Source: Leishmania mexicana MHOM/GT/2001/U1103 (lineage: Eukaryota; Euglenozoa; Kinetoplastea; Trypanosomatida; Trypanosomatidae). Taken from it: a DNA stretch of 64,000 nucleotides. The notes under the pieces are model-generated. The model made no database searches. It worked only from the letters and a program-made list of their open reading frames with translations, and had not been told where the DNA came from. The position numbers were made by a program, and so were the translations under genes. Location: assembly GCF_000234665.1 (NCBI RefSeq), contig NC_018330.1, forward strand, positions 124,001 through 188,000, written 5' to 3'. The first letter of the stretch is position 1. The number at the start of each line of letters is the position of its first letter. Positions 52,767 through 62,822 of the stretch are shown here, one piece after another.

Positions 52767-53444
52767 CTACTTGGTGATGGTTTTCGGCTTGGCGCCAGCC
52801 TTGTCGGTCGACACGCTTTTCACCAGCTTCCTCTGCCACTCGCGTGTCATCTTCTGCGACTCACGAATCTCCTCCTCAGGAAACAGCTTCATGAGGCCCA
52901 TCAGCGACACCGAGATGAGCAACATAATCACCATGGGGCTTTTGAGAAGGCTCACGATATCCATCTGCTGGCGGGGGATGTAGTAGTTGTGATACCCAGA
53001 GAAGGGGATCACCGCAGGGCTCTCCTCGTCGAGCCCGCTGCCCTCGAGGTGGCGCACAGGGTAGTCGTTCGCCGAGGTGCGGATGAAGGTCTCTTTCTGG
53101 TCGTCGCCGGTGTCGCGGTACATGACCTCGACGCGCACGGTCGGGAACACGAAGTAGTGGTACTCCGCCTGCAAGATGTATGTGCCGTACGGCAGCTTGT
53201 ACACGCTGAAGGTGCCGTCACGGGCTGTGGGTACGACAAACCGGTGCTTGCCATTGTATAGCAGCACACTCCCCGGCTGGATGTCGTTGAGAGCCTCGAA
53301 GCAGTCAGGGTGACGCAGGTAGGTTGGCGGCAACCGCAGCTGGCCGTAGTAGGTGACGGTGCCCTCTTCAGCAGACACCGACAATACGGCAAGGAAGACC
53401 AGCAGCAGCGCCGCCACAAGTCCCAGACGCGTCAAACGGAGCAT
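52767..53444 (-). CDS. EMC7: ER membrane protein complex subunit 7 (EMC7)
   Basis: The 225-residue protein begins with a signal peptide (about residues 1-25) and has a beta-sandwich of the EMC7/carbohydrate-binding-like type. Typical blocks are the strand VTYYGQLRLPP near 29, then GSVLLYNGKHRFVVPTARDGTFSVYKLPYGTYIL (read in parts), and VFPTVRVEV near 105. One membrane helix lies at about residues 168-187 within SPMVIMLLISVSLMGLMKLFP, the most conserved part of the family. A short cytosolic tail follows. EMC inserts tail-anchored and multi-pass membrane proteins into the endoplasmic reticulum membrane. Length is typical for EMC7. The gene lies upstream of the thioredoxin-like and PDI genes on the same transcript. 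Confidence 0.9.
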   Translation of the reverse strand: MLRLTRLGLVAALLLVFLAVLSVSAEEGTVTYYGQLRLPPTYLRHPDCFEALNDIQPGSVLLYNGKHRFVVPTARDGTFSVYKLPYGTYILQAEYHYFVFPTVRVEVMYRDTGDDQKETFIRTSANDYPVRHLEGSGLDEESPAVIPFSGYHNYYIPRQQMDIVSLLKSPMVIMLLISVSLMGLMKLFPEEEIRESQKMTREWQRKLVKSVSTDKAGAKPKTITK

Positions 53445-53496
53445 TGGGGGACGGTAAAGGGGGCACGAGGTCTGTCACGGAGAATTTCCCCCGCCA

Positions 53497-53498
53497 CT
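53497..53498 (-). promoter_or_regulatory. Predicted spliced-leader acceptor for EMC7
   Basis: A long coding-strand pyrimidine tract (complement of about 53510-53540) is followed by TTCGAG, with the AG here, giving a 52-base 5' UTR. It is prediction only. Confidence 0.4.
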
Positions 53499-53554
53499 CG
53501 AATCGACAGCCGAAGAGAAGATGGAGGAAGGGAAGAGCAGGGCAGCTTGATGCC

Positions 53555-53577
<23 letters not shown>
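53555..53577. repeat. (GT)11 microsatellite
   Basis: About eleven GT units in the 5' flank of the EMC7 gene, roughly 110 bases from its start codon. Confidence 0.95.
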
Positions 53578-53586
<9 letters not shown>

Positions 53587-54750
53587 TACGTGCAAGTGCG
53601 TTCTCGTGCGGCAAGGGAAAGAGCGGACGAAAAAGAGGAGATGTTAGTAGGATGATCGCGAGGAGCAGCCGAAAAGGGTGCAGGGGCATGAGAGCATGCG
53701 GATGAGACGCCATCGGTTGCACATGCGACACAGCTTGGGTGCGCTGAGAATCCTGGAGGGGAGAGGAACATGCGCCCTGCACTTCGCAACTGCATTAAGC
53801 AGAGGCGGCAGGTCTGTGGGGCGGGGGGTCACCATTATTAGCTGTACATCTCTATGTCTTTTGACTTGCCGCGTTAGGCTGGATGCTTTAACCAACATGC
53901 GAAACAGCAACGCACGTCCATGGCCAATATCAGCAACGCCCCCGCGCACAGTTTTGCAGACGGTGGCGTTGCAACGTTCGGTTCCCCTTCGTTTTCTTTC
54001 CACTGGTGTTGTTCGACGCGTAAGAAGGCGACGGGGGCGAACAACACACGTCAGACACAAAACGAGAGGCGTGCCTGTGCACAGTCCGATAACACAAGTG
54101 CACCTCCGCACGCCCACCCCCCCCCTCCTCCACCCGGCTCCACACTTCGAAAGCATCTGCCCCACCCCCATTTCCTCTTCCTAGCCCCTCCGCGCTCCGT
54201 CTTTTCTTCTGTCTTTTGCCCCATGTGAAGAGAGTCGCGCACACGCGCAACACGCACTTTCTCTCCGATTTGCGCTGCGCCCAGAAATACGCTCCATGAG
54301 CCCGTGCCGCGCGCGCGTTTCTTTTCCTTTCGGAAGCATTGGAGAAAGGACGCGGCAAACGACATGGCCGCACGGGAGTGAGAGGGAGACATGCGGCGTG
54401 CTTCACCGACAAAGGGCCGACACACAAACGTGAGCACCTACACCGGCACACGCACAGAGTGGACAGCAGCACAGCAACTGACAGACGGAGAGAGAAAGAT
54501 TCACGCACAGTGAGAAGAGACAGGAGGATGGCAAGAAGGGTCAGCATATGGATATACAAAGACACACACACACCGCCGGGGACGCATTCATTCCCCCTCC
54601 TCCTTTAGGGGAGGAGAGAGGGGGAGGGGTTACTCCGACCAAAACTCGCCTCCGTCTCGTTGACGAGAGCCACGACAGTAGTAGCTACTCTGCTGCTCCC
54701 CGACGTCCTTTCCTCCTCCCTGAGACCACCCTCCTCCTCCCCTCTGCGCA

Positions 54751-55503
54751 CTACCGAAGGACGAATAAAATCAAGATCACAAGGATGAGGAAGAGAACGC
54801 CAATGCAGATCATCTTGCCTCTATCACTCGTAGAGTCGATCAGCTTGCTGACCTTCCTCATGGCCCCCTCCAGGCGCATCTGCACACGAGTCATACCGCG
54901 GTCAATGTCGTCGAGGATGTGTTCTTGGGTGTTGAGCTCATCCTGAATGTTCACAGCGGTGTCCTTGACGCGGTGGATGCCGCTCGACAGCCGATCCAGC
55001 GTCTGGTCGTCCTGCTGCATCACGCTTCGCTGAATATCATGCTCTTGACGAAGGAAGTCGCTGTTCTCGCGCACTCCGTTGTCATCGATGTCGCCCTCCT
55101 GAGCCATAATGCGCTTGCGCTGCGCCGTCTTGACCTTTTCTGCGACCTGCTGGGCCCTCATCATGTCGCGCTCCCACCCACGAATGCGCTCTGCACGGCT
55201 CTGCAGCTCCTCTGCGGTGATAGCGAAGGACTCCGGGTGCTCCATGGCGGTATCGAGGGCAAAGCGCATATCCTCCACAGCTTCGCTGCAGCTACCCACG
55301 GACTCTAGCAGTTCGTTCTCGGCGATCACGGTGGCCGTAGCCGTGCCGTGGAAGCGCTGTATCTGCGCGTTCAAGTCCGCCAGCATAGCGCCCACCTGCT
55401 TCTCCATCTGCGGCCACGGATCCTCGCGGGCGGTGCCGACCCCTGTCACCATCACCGTGGGGGGCACGGCGGCTCCACCCGGTGAGTGACTTGCGGGGTT
55501 CAT
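54751..55503 (-). CDS. Qc-SNARE, syntaxin 6/10-like
   Basis: From the ATG at 55503 the protein has 250 residues. The N-terminal helical part (DPWPQMEKQVGAML near residue 28, then a Glu/Arg-rich helix ending near 110) resembles the syntaxin-6 N-terminal domain. The SNARE helix covers residues about 155-220, with the central polar Gln in LNTQEHILDDIDRG, marking a Q-SNARE. A C-terminal membrane anchor follows, KMICIGVLFLILVILILFVLR, leaving almost no lumenal tail. Such proteins act in fusion of vesicles at the trans-Golgi and endosomes. The frame is open a further 36 codons upstream, but the chosen ATG precedes the conserved part; an AG lies immediately before it. A Vti1- or Gos1-type assignment is less likely because of the N-domain. 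Confidence 0.82.
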   Translation of the reverse strand: MNPASHSPGGAAVPPTVMVTGVGTAREDPWPQMEKQVGAMLADLNAQIQRFHGTATATVIAENELLESVGSCSEAVEDMRFALDTAMEHPESFAITAEELQSRAERIRGWERDMMRAQQVAEKVKTAQRKRIMAQEGDIDDNGVRENSDFLRQEHDIQRSVMQQDDQTLDRLSSGIHRVKDTAVNIQDELNTQEHILDDIDRGMTRVQMRLEGAMRKVSKLIDSTSDRGKMICIGVLFLILVILILFVLR

Positions 55504-55505
55504 CT
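55504..55505 (-). promoter_or_regulatory. AG directly before the syntaxin ATG (possible acceptor)
   Basis: On the coding strand a T/C-rich tract ends in TTTTGAG and the ATG follows at once, so use of this AG would join the spliced leader to the start codon with no 5' UTR. The upstream tract is weaker than others in the window. It is prediction only. Confidence 0.25.
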
Positions 55506-56480
55506 CAAAATCAGCCCGAGAAAGAAACGAAAAGGGTAGCACAAACGGTGGAGTCGAAGATGCAGCGGAAGACGAGGCGAGGGGGCGCACGGTGAGGCAC
55601 GGATAGGGCACGGAAGATGCTCAGCCGAGGAATCGGAGCCGGAAGAAGAGGGAAGGGAATGGGGCGGTGGTGGTGAGAAGGCTGTGCGAGAGACTGAACA
55701 GGGGTTGGGGGGAGGAGGTATGCAGGAGGGGAAGGGTAGCAGAGCCGTGAGTGAGTCAGTGGGGAGGGTGTCAGCGTGCGTGTTGTGGGGCGTGGTGAGA
55801 GGCCAATGAATGAAGTGGTAAAGAGCTACCTATTTCGGCTGGCACTCACGCACTCAGGCGCTCACGCACACCGCAAGCACCACAGACAAACAGACAGAGA
55901 GAGTGACCGCCCAGCGTAGGAAGACGCGTGTGTGATGGCATCTGGCGGAGAGCACACGACACGGGAAGAGCGCAAGATCGAGAGAGGGTGGAGAGGAGGG
56001 TTCGAGATAGAAGGGCAAGGAGGACGATGTGGAAGTGCCAGGCACGTAAGCGCGTATGGGAGACGTATGGCCCTTTTGAGGAAAGGACAGCTCTGCCCCC
56101 CCCCCACCACCACCACCTCGCAGGTGGCTGGGGACGCGCACACGCTGCGAGTGCGTCAGGGCGCCGGTATATTCTTCTTGTGGTCCGTATCTGTGACGAT
56201 GAAAACGGCAGTGAAGGGGGCAAGCATGCACAGACCCCACCGCTGCATGCATGCACACACGTGCACGTGCGGCCACGTCCTGCGAGCTGCGGGGAGTTGG
56301 CATCCGCGTCAGTCGTAAGGGCGGCCAAGCCACAGCGAGAGGCGGGAGAGATGGCCACGAGGAGGCCCGACAAGGCAAAGCAGTGGCTTGGCCCCACTCG
56401 TGCTGTATAATGGCTCCCATGCATCGCCCCGCACGCATCCCTCACCCCCCCCTCCGTCTTCAAAAGCCCCGCTAAGCCCG
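55504..56480. other. Intergenic region between the pentapeptide-repeat and syntaxin genes
   Basis: About 980 bases of UTR-like sequence with C-rich runs near 56096-56110. No gene is supported; the minus-strand frame of 231 codons here is low-complexity. Confidence 0.6.
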
Positions 56481-57998
56481 TCAGCCTACGCCTCCACGAG
56501 CACGGAGAGGGAAGCGCGAGGCCAAACGCGTGTTGCTGCACTTCACAAACTTGGCCTTGTCAAGGCCTTGGCTGAACTGAAAGTCGCTGAGGTCGAAGTT
56601 GCAACGAAGGAAACACACCGATGGGCCGCTACGACGGCTGCTGCTGGCGGTGATGCCCTGGCCTTGATTGGCGTCTTTGTCCGCATGCTTCGAGTCATGG
56701 GGGATGCACGTTACCCCAACGGCGGCAAGGCGGAAATCGCAATCCTCAAAGCGGGTCGTGGTGGACAGCGATGGGCGGCACTGGACGCCTTTGAGGATGC
56801 AGCCTGTGAAATTGCAGCGACGAAAAATCACGGTGTCCAGCTCCGCTCCGTAGAAGAGGCTGCGCGACAGGTCGCAGTCCTCCAGCGTCACGTGGGACCA
56901 CCGTACCAGCGAAAAGTCACACCGAGCGAGAGAGAGGCCACGCAGATGACGATTCTCCAGCACGCCATGTACCAGGATGGCCTTCATGTCCAGCCCCGGC
57001 AGTACCAGCGCTGCAGCAGCGGACGAAGACCATGCGGTGGCAGCGGAAGAAGTGGTGCAATCCCTCCTACTGACGCCAACTCGCACTCCCGCTCCGCCAT
57101 TCCAAGGCAGCTGCGAAGCCGCATTGCTGTGGTCGCCGCTTAGATGTGGCGTCGCACTCGCATTGCTGCACAAGTCCATAAACTGGAGCACCTTGCGCTC
57201 GAGCGGGACGTCACGGGCGGCGAAGGTAGCCACGATGGAGGAAGAGGTCGTGCCCGTACTCGAAGGCTGCGCGACAACGGCACTCGAGAGAGAAGGCGCC
57301 GGGGCGTTGGTAGCGAAATCGATTCGCACTGCAGGCACGTCCGGCTTGTCACCACATCCCTCAGCGCACGCGTCCATGGACGTCATTAAGTCCTCCGCGT
57401 CGAGAGACGCATACGCATTCTCCGGAGTCACCGTCACCCCTTCCAGTTCACCAAGAGCACCGAACGACGTCACAGGGGACACACGTGAAGAGGAGACGGG
57501 GTGGTCGGGTGCATTACTCGACGCCTTGGCATCATCGACGCGGACCGTCGTCGCGGCGGCCTCGTCCTCGTAAAGAGCCGATGAAAGAGCCAGCACAGCG
57601 TCCAGCATCTGAGCCTTGTCCAGCGAATACGGCGAGCGGCAAGTGGCATCGTGCGCCCTCGTAGCTCTCAAGGGTGTAGAAGAGCGCGACGGCGGCAACG
57701 TTGCCTTATCGCACGTTCGCGACTTACCACGACGTCCCGGCGACCGAGCCGCACCACAATATCGGGCACAAGGCTCCACTGACGGTGCATGATGGCGGTG
57801 GTGTCGCTGGTGGAAGCCAGCTACGGAGTTCCGCGAAGGATAGTGGTGGCGGCGAGGGTGTGTCTGTTCCCCGCAGCTGCTCCCGTCGTGTACTGTGATA
57901 TACCGTTGCTTCGTCCAAACAGCCATGAGCCGAAGGGGTGTGAGGGTCACAGCCCCGCGACGGCGACGCACCGCCGTGAACGATTCACGTAGCAGCAT
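56481..57998 (-). CDS. Pentapeptide-repeat protein, probably mitochondrial
   Basis: From the ATG at 57998 the protein has 505 residues. The start, MLLRESFTAVRRRRGA, is rich in Arg and hydroxylated residues without acids apart from one Glu, as in mitochondrial import signals. Residues about 115-330 are low-complexity and Ala/Ser-rich with a conserved-looking helix MLDAVLALSSALYEDEA. From about residue 345 the protein shows pentapeptide-type repeats, with Phe/Leu and Cys/Asp recurring every five residues: LSLARCDFSLVRWSHVTLED, FRRCNFTGCILKGVQC, FEDCDFRLAAV, FLRCNFDLSDFQFSQ. This would form a right-handed beta-helix. Function is unknown. An insert at about residues 430-455 interrupts the helix. 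Confidence 0.72.
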   Translation of the reverse strand: MLLRESFTAVRRRRGAVTLTPLRLMAVWTKQRYITVHDGSSCGEQTHPRRHHYPSRNSVAGFHQRHHRHHAPSVEPCARYCGAARSPGRRGKSRTCDKATLPPSRSSTPLRATRAHDATCRSPYSLDKAQMLDAVLALSSALYEDEAAATTVRVDDAKASSNAPDHPVSSSRVSPVTSFGALGELEGVTVTPENAYASLDAEDLMTSMDACAEGCGDKPDVPAVRIDFATNAPAPSLSSAVVAQPSSTGTTSSSIVATFAARDVPLERKVLQFMDLCSNASATPHLSGDHSNAASQLPWNGGAGVRVGVSRRDCTTSSAATAWSSSAAAALVLPGLDMKAILVHGVLENRHLRGLSLARCDFSLVRWSHVTLEDCDLSRSLFYGAELDTVIFRRCNFTGCILKGVQCRPSLSTTTRFEDCDFRLAAVGVTCIPHDSKHADKDANQGQGITASSSRRSGPSVCFLRCNFDLSDFQFSQGLDKAKFVKCSNTRLASRFPLRARGGVG

Positions 57999-60071
57999 CA
58001 ACGCACACGGAAAATGGGTGGGAGGGAACGGAGGATAGCAACGTCAGTCCTTCCTACCTCCCACCTTTGTATGTTTGAAGGAGAAAACACAATCACCTAT
58101 GATCGGCTTGCAGTATGCCCGCGAGTGTGTCGGTGTGTTTTACGTGCGTAGAGCAGAGTCTTTTGTTGGGGACACATACCTCGTGATGCAGGAGAGAATA
58201 GGCACACGCTGCAGAAGGAGAGGAGGGGCGGGTGACGCGTCATTGATGTGGTACAGAAAAAAGATGAGAGGACACAGGTGAGGGTGGCCAGTAGAGAGAG
58301 GGAGACGTACTCATGGAGCAGCAGGTCCCAGCAACGCGACAGTGGGGTATCCGTTGCATTACAGCACTCTCGAGAGAGAGAAAATGAACACGGCGGCGAG
58401 CGTGTGTGTGAGTGTGTGTCCTCTGTGTCGCCGTTTCTACCTCTCTTCATGGCGTCCTCACCCATCCCCCCGCCCCACGCAACTGGTTCGCCGTCCCACG
58501 TGACGGTCAGGCATTCGAGATGGACATGGACGGAGAGAGGTAGCGTATCACGCCACTACGGCGCCATTCTGGGGTGCTTTCCCCCGTTCCTTCTATCGAC
58601 GCGTTCGTGTCCACGGCTCGGGAATACGCTCGCGAGAGATGAAGGAAAACTGATAAAAACAACGCTAACCGAAATACATATATAAACCCTCATGCACACA
58701 CACGCACACACATGTATGCATGTATATATATATATATATGTCCATCATAAGAAGCACATGAGAAGACGAAGAGCCGTATGCGAGAGCCAAGCCAACGGAG
58801 GCACGAACATCACCCAACAACCACCGCTGTGGGCAGTGCCGTCCGTACTGCCCGCGGCGACACGCGAAAAAGGGGCATGCCGAGCCCCTCTCCCCTTCCC
58901 CTCCTCCTCCTCCGCACGCCACGCAGGCGCAACAGACACATCTAAAAAAAGTCCAGGAGAACAAAACGACCGAGAAAAGGGCGATCGGTGGGAGGAGGAG
59001 GGGGAGGAGGGGCGCGAGGCAATGCACACACACAGAGAGAGAGGTCCGTAAGGGGTTCAGCCCTTCGCTACGCGAGTGTGCCACCGCCCCACTCGACCCC
59101 CATCCGTTCCGTTCTCCACGCCCCCGTCCCCCTCTCTCCCTCCCTCCGCCGTATCGCCGTCCACCCTATCTTCCCCTCTCGCCTGGAGAGCCTAAAGAAG
59201 AGAGAGAGCAACGAAGAGGCAGTGGCGGAGAATCTGAGGTGAGTGCGTCAGGCAAACCGCAGAGCACAGCGCAGTACAGCAAGACACAACAGAAAGCCCA
59301 GCTCAGCGCAACGCGCACGCGGAGAGAAGAAATGGCGAACGAGTGTCGCCTCTTCTGTCTGGGAATAGAAAGAGCGCATTACAATTGATTCGAGAAGAAT
59401 GGAGGTCACGAAGCAGGAGAGAAGGGTGCGTGTTTTCCCGTGACGATGGGGCCACGGACCCCATCTCCTGGCCACAGCATACACGCACGCACACATCCTT
59501 CAAGACCCCATGGCAGACCTACAGAGGAGGAGGGGGCTGAGCACAACAAGGGAGGAAATATGCGAGCAAAAAGAGGAAAGAAACAATGAAAGTGACAGAG
59601 GGAGGGAGAGCGGCACAGCAAGACGACATGAGCGCACACAAGAGGCGCGGCTGCGGCGTTCCGCACGGGTAGCAGACAAGCAAGCGCCACCACATACTCG
59701 CGCGGCAATGACGCTGGGCGACATCCAGAGAGCATTAGCAAGCCGCCAACGAAACTTTAAGATCTTTTAAAAGGCGTGCGCGGGCCTCTTCAGTGGAGGA
59801 GGGATGGGAGAAGGGAAGAGAGCAATGGAAAAGCCCCGCAGACGGGGAATGGAGGATGCAGCAGACACACACACACAGAGGGAGGGAACGAATTAGCATG
59901 TGCTCAACTGTGTGACGCATGGTGTGCACCCACGCACGAGAAAATAAAGGAGAAGCAGCGAAGCTATGGAATGAGGCGATGCACACAGGTACGCATATAC
60001 ACGATGTCTCTCACAGATATGAAAGTCTCTCTCCGCCCCCCCTCCCCGTACTGGATCCTTGCCCTCTCGCT
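57999..60071. other. Intergenic region between the lipid kinase and pentapeptide-repeat genes
   Basis: About 2.1 kb, the second longest gap. It contains an AT dinucleotide repeat (58723-58739) and CA tracts near it, and a long purine-rich stretch (59500-59640). No coding frame stands out, and no RNA gene is seen. Confidence 0.6.
58723..58739. repeat. (TA)8 microsatellite
   Basis: Eight TA units preceded by CA and TG-rich tracts, in an otherwise GC-rich gap. Confidence 0.95.
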
Positions 60072-62822
60072 CTACCCACTGCGCACGAGCTGCACGCTGC
60101 CGCGCATCTTCGTCACGCGCACGGAGCTGAGCGGCATCAACTCGCCGTCCGACATTGCGATGCCGGCGTCCACCTTGATCTCCAAGGCGCGCGCCCTTAC
60201 GTAGTTCACAAAGTCGAGGTTGACGTGTGAACCTGACTCCAGACCCATAAGAAACTTCAACATCTCCATGCGCCCTCGGCGGTCCGTGGCGGGGTCGACG
60301 CGGCAGTAGACTATATCGATGGAGCCATCCGACATGTGTGCTAACGGCGCCATGAGCACGTCCTGCGCCACATCCCGCACGTTGCACATGAGCGCGACGC
60401 AGAACTCCCCGCGAATGGTTACCCACGGCACCCGCTCGTCATTGAAGTCCACAATGTCCTCGTCGAGCAACTGCTGGTCCGTGTAAGGGGCGAGAGCGGC
60501 GGCGGCACTAACGGGCTGGGCAGCGCTTCGGCTGGTGTTTGGAGTCGGGCCCGAATGCGTGTCATTGCCTTGCATCGAGGAGAGCGACGACGCGCCACAG
60601 TGGGCAAACACATACTGACGGCAGTGCGGGCAGGTCTCCCGCATCGTGCAGAGGGGAAAGTGATCTGTTGTTGGCAGCTTGCAGCGTGTGTGCAGCTTCT
60701 CCACCGTCTTGCCAGTCTTGCTCTCCCAGGGCAGGTAACGCAGTATGCCATTGTACCGCTTGAGACCACGCAGTAGCATGAACCCACAATATACGTTGAA
60801 GCGGGCATTGCCCATCCAACGCAACGACTCCGAGCCGTGGTCGATGTCGTTCACGGCACCAAACGACAGCGACATGAAGGCGACACGGCTGTGCAGCTCC
60901 GGTATCCGCGTCGCACAGCTGATGGCGTCGCGGTAGACGTTCGAGCCGTCCTTAAGGAAAGGTGTCATACAGTCGGCTGCCGTCAGCGTTCCGGGAGGCA
61001 GCTGGAGCGTCTCCCTCAGCCGCGATCGCTCCTGCAACTCGGCCGCCTTGTCTTTCGTGTACTGCGAGAACTTGCGCTTTGCGGCGTCGAGTCGCCTCGC
61101 GTTCATACGGCGGCGGTGGAACTCCAACATATCCTCGTTCGGGGTGAAGTTCAGCAGCATCAGGTCCATGTGCACCGTGCTCAGGTGCACCAGTGACAGC
61201 GCTGCCTCGGAGACGGAGAGAACATCAAGGCTCTTGGCAAGGCCGCAGCCGCTTCCGGTCGCCACCGTCGCAACGAGCGGCATCAGCGCATCCCAGCCAT
61301 CCTGCACCAGACAGCGGGCAAGCCGATAGGCCTCTCGGGCCTTCGCCTCCACCGACGGCATCGCACCGTTTCCACCGTGACCGTTACGCTTGTTCTCCTC
61401 ACAACCCAGCTGAATGAAGAGTGAAGGAAAGCCGACGCTGGCCTCGCCGTGGAGGCCCGCTTTGTTAGCGCTGCCCGACTTCAGCACCGCCGCACACGTC
61501 TCCTCGTTCAGATGCAGAGACAAGTTGGGTGAGACGACAGACGTGCTCCCGGTGCTCACCTCGGCTGTCACGCTGCGCAGCCAGCGCACGAGTGCCAGCT
61601 TGCGGCGGTGCACGCCGTTCACAGTTTCGTGAACCATGCCGTCTCCGCCAACGGCGGCAATGACGGTGTTGCTGTCCATCGGGTTCTCAAGGTTTGCTAC
61701 GTAGTCCTCACAGTCATGCGCGCGGCGTGTCACGTGAATCTTGTATGTGTGGCGGCTGAAGTGCAGCACGGGGCGTACTTGCTTCTCGAAGATGTCCTCA
61801 CCCTTTCCCTTGCCCGACTTGGCGCTAATGAAAGCGATGATGTGCTTCGGCCCCTTCTGGTAGATGCGCTGCACCACCGTTGTCACAACATGTTGAACTC
61901 CCTCGACCGAGCCGCTCGACTGGAACTCCAGCGTGCGGATAGACGGGCTCTCCTTGTTACGCTGCTGCACGTAGTGGACATGGTAGCGGATGCTCGGCGC
62001 CGCAGTGGCCACTGCACGAGCGGCTGTGTGCGTGCCCAAGTGCGACGCCGTCGGTGTGGGAGGGGACCGGCCCCGCAACCTCAGCGTGGAGGAGGTTGTG
62101 TTGACGTGGGAGTCGGCAAACACCACTCTCTCGTTGTCCTCGCCGGCGCCGGAGAAGGTGCAGAGAAGGCCTCCCATGCTACGACCGCTCTCGGCGAAGC
62201 CAAGTTTGATTGTGTCGTCGTTTGCGCTGCGCGCTAGTTGCCGCGCGGCACACTCGGCGGCGGTCTCTATGTTGATGATCATCCGAACCGGGATGTTCAG
62301 GACTACGCGTGTCTTGCCGGTGCTCGACACGTGCGTGATGCGGAAGCTGCCACGACTAGGGAAGTAGGCAAGGGTGCAGACCCTGTCCTTGTTCAGGATG
62401 GCAGCTTCCATGCTGTCCTCCACAGGGTGAGTAGCGTCATCGAGGTTCTCAGGGTCGGCGGCGGGTGTGCCATTTTTCGGCTGCTGCTTCTGAGGCGCTG
62501 TCAACGACGATGACGCGGAGGGTGCTGCGCTCACATTTATACTGCTGGTGGGGCCGTGATGGCAAGCTGCGCCGCGCGATGTTGGAGACTTGGTGCTGGC
62601 CGGTGCCGCGGAAATTCTCGCCTTTGGGGTGAAGAGGGCTGAAGATGAAATACCCTGCGCGTCAGCGTCAACGTGGTCCTCCTTTGCACCCATACAAGAC
62701 GCCTGCAGGACCGGTGAAGCGGTCGACGGCAGCAGGGACGAGGTGTGGGCAGAGGAGTGGTTCGTGTGGCGGTGCGTGGCCGGCTGAGGATTCAGCGTGT
62801 TGTCGGAGGTGAGAGAGTGCAT
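60072..62822 (-). CDS. Sphingosine/diacylglycerol kinase family lipid kinase
   Basis: From the ATG at 62822 the protein has 916 residues. The diacylglycerol-kinase catalytic domain starts near residue 324 (HIIAFISAKSGKGKG). Its nucleotide-binding GGDG lies at residues 392-395 (IAAVGGDGMVHETVNG), and a second Gly-rich motif (ATGSGCGLAKSLD) near 523. The C-terminal part ends with DAGIAMSDGELM near 890, the conserved Asp-Gly-Glu region. These features fit sphingosine kinases, which phosphorylate sphingoid bases. A PH-like segment lies before the kinase domain (residues about 170-250). A Cys/His-rich insert, CPHCRQYVFAHC, near residue 730 could bind zinc. The first 140 residues are low-complexity. 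The frame is open upstream but has no ATG. Ceramide kinase is an alternative. Confidence 0.88.
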   Translation of the reverse strand: MHSLTSDNTLNPQPATHRHTNHSSAHTSSLLPSTASPVLQASCMGAKEDHVDADAQGISSSALFTPKARISAAPASTKSPTSRGAACHHGPTSSINVSAAPSASSSLTAPQKQQPKNGTPAADPENLDDATHPVEDSMEAAILNKDRVCTLAYFPSRGSFRITHVSSTGKTRVVLNIPVRMIINIETAAECAARQLARSANDDTIKLGFAESGRSMGGLLCTFSGAGEDNERVVFADSHVNTTSSTLRLRGRSPPTPTASHLGTHTAARAVATAAPSIRYHVHYVQQRNKESPSIRTLEFQSSGSVEGVQHVVTTVVQRIYQKGPKHIIAFISAKSGKGKGEDIFEKQVRPVLHFSRHTYKIHVTRRAHDCEDYVANLENPMDSNTVIAAVGGDGMVHETVNGVHRRKLALVRWLRSVTAEVSTGSTSVVSPNLSLHLNEETCAAVLKSGSANKAGLHGEASVGFPSLFIQLGCEENKRNGHGGNGAMPSVEAKAREAYRLARCLVQDGWDALMPLVATVATGSGCGLAKSLDVLSVSEAALSLVHLSTVHMDLMLLNFTPNEDMLEFHRRRMNARRLDAAKRKFSQYTKDKAAELQERSRLRETLQLPPGTLTAADCMTPFLKDGSNVYRDAISCATRIPELHSRVAFMSLSFGAVNDIDHGSESLRWMGNARFNVYCGFMLLRGLKRYNGILRYLPWESKTGKTVEKLHTRCKLPTTDHFPLCTMRETCPHCRQYVFAHCGASSLSSMQGNDTHSGPTPNTSRSAAQPVSAAAALAPYTDQQLLDEDIVDFNDERVPWVTIRGEFCVALMCNVRDVAQDVLMAPLAHMSDGSIDIVYCRVDPATDRRGRMEMLKFLMGLESGSHVNLDFVNYVRARALEIKVDAGIAMSDGELMPLSSVRVTKMRGSVQLVRSG

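Larger units (their letters stand above)
53445..54750. other. Intergenic region between the syntaxin and EMC7 genes, with a possible small ORF
   Basis: About 1.3 kb. The EMC7 acceptor and a GT repeat lie at the left. Between about 53640 and 54000 the base composition is mixed and less repetitive, and a minus-strand frame is open (53644-54171). The most credible reading is 84 codons, 53644-53898, but it has no recognised family, so I leave it as a candidate and describe it in the findings. Confidence 0.5.

Noticed and set aside
53820..53900. Possible tRNA or snoRNA in the mixed-composition stretch upstream of EMC7
   Set aside because: No T-loop consensus, no cloverleaf and no paired C/D boxes could be found on either strand.
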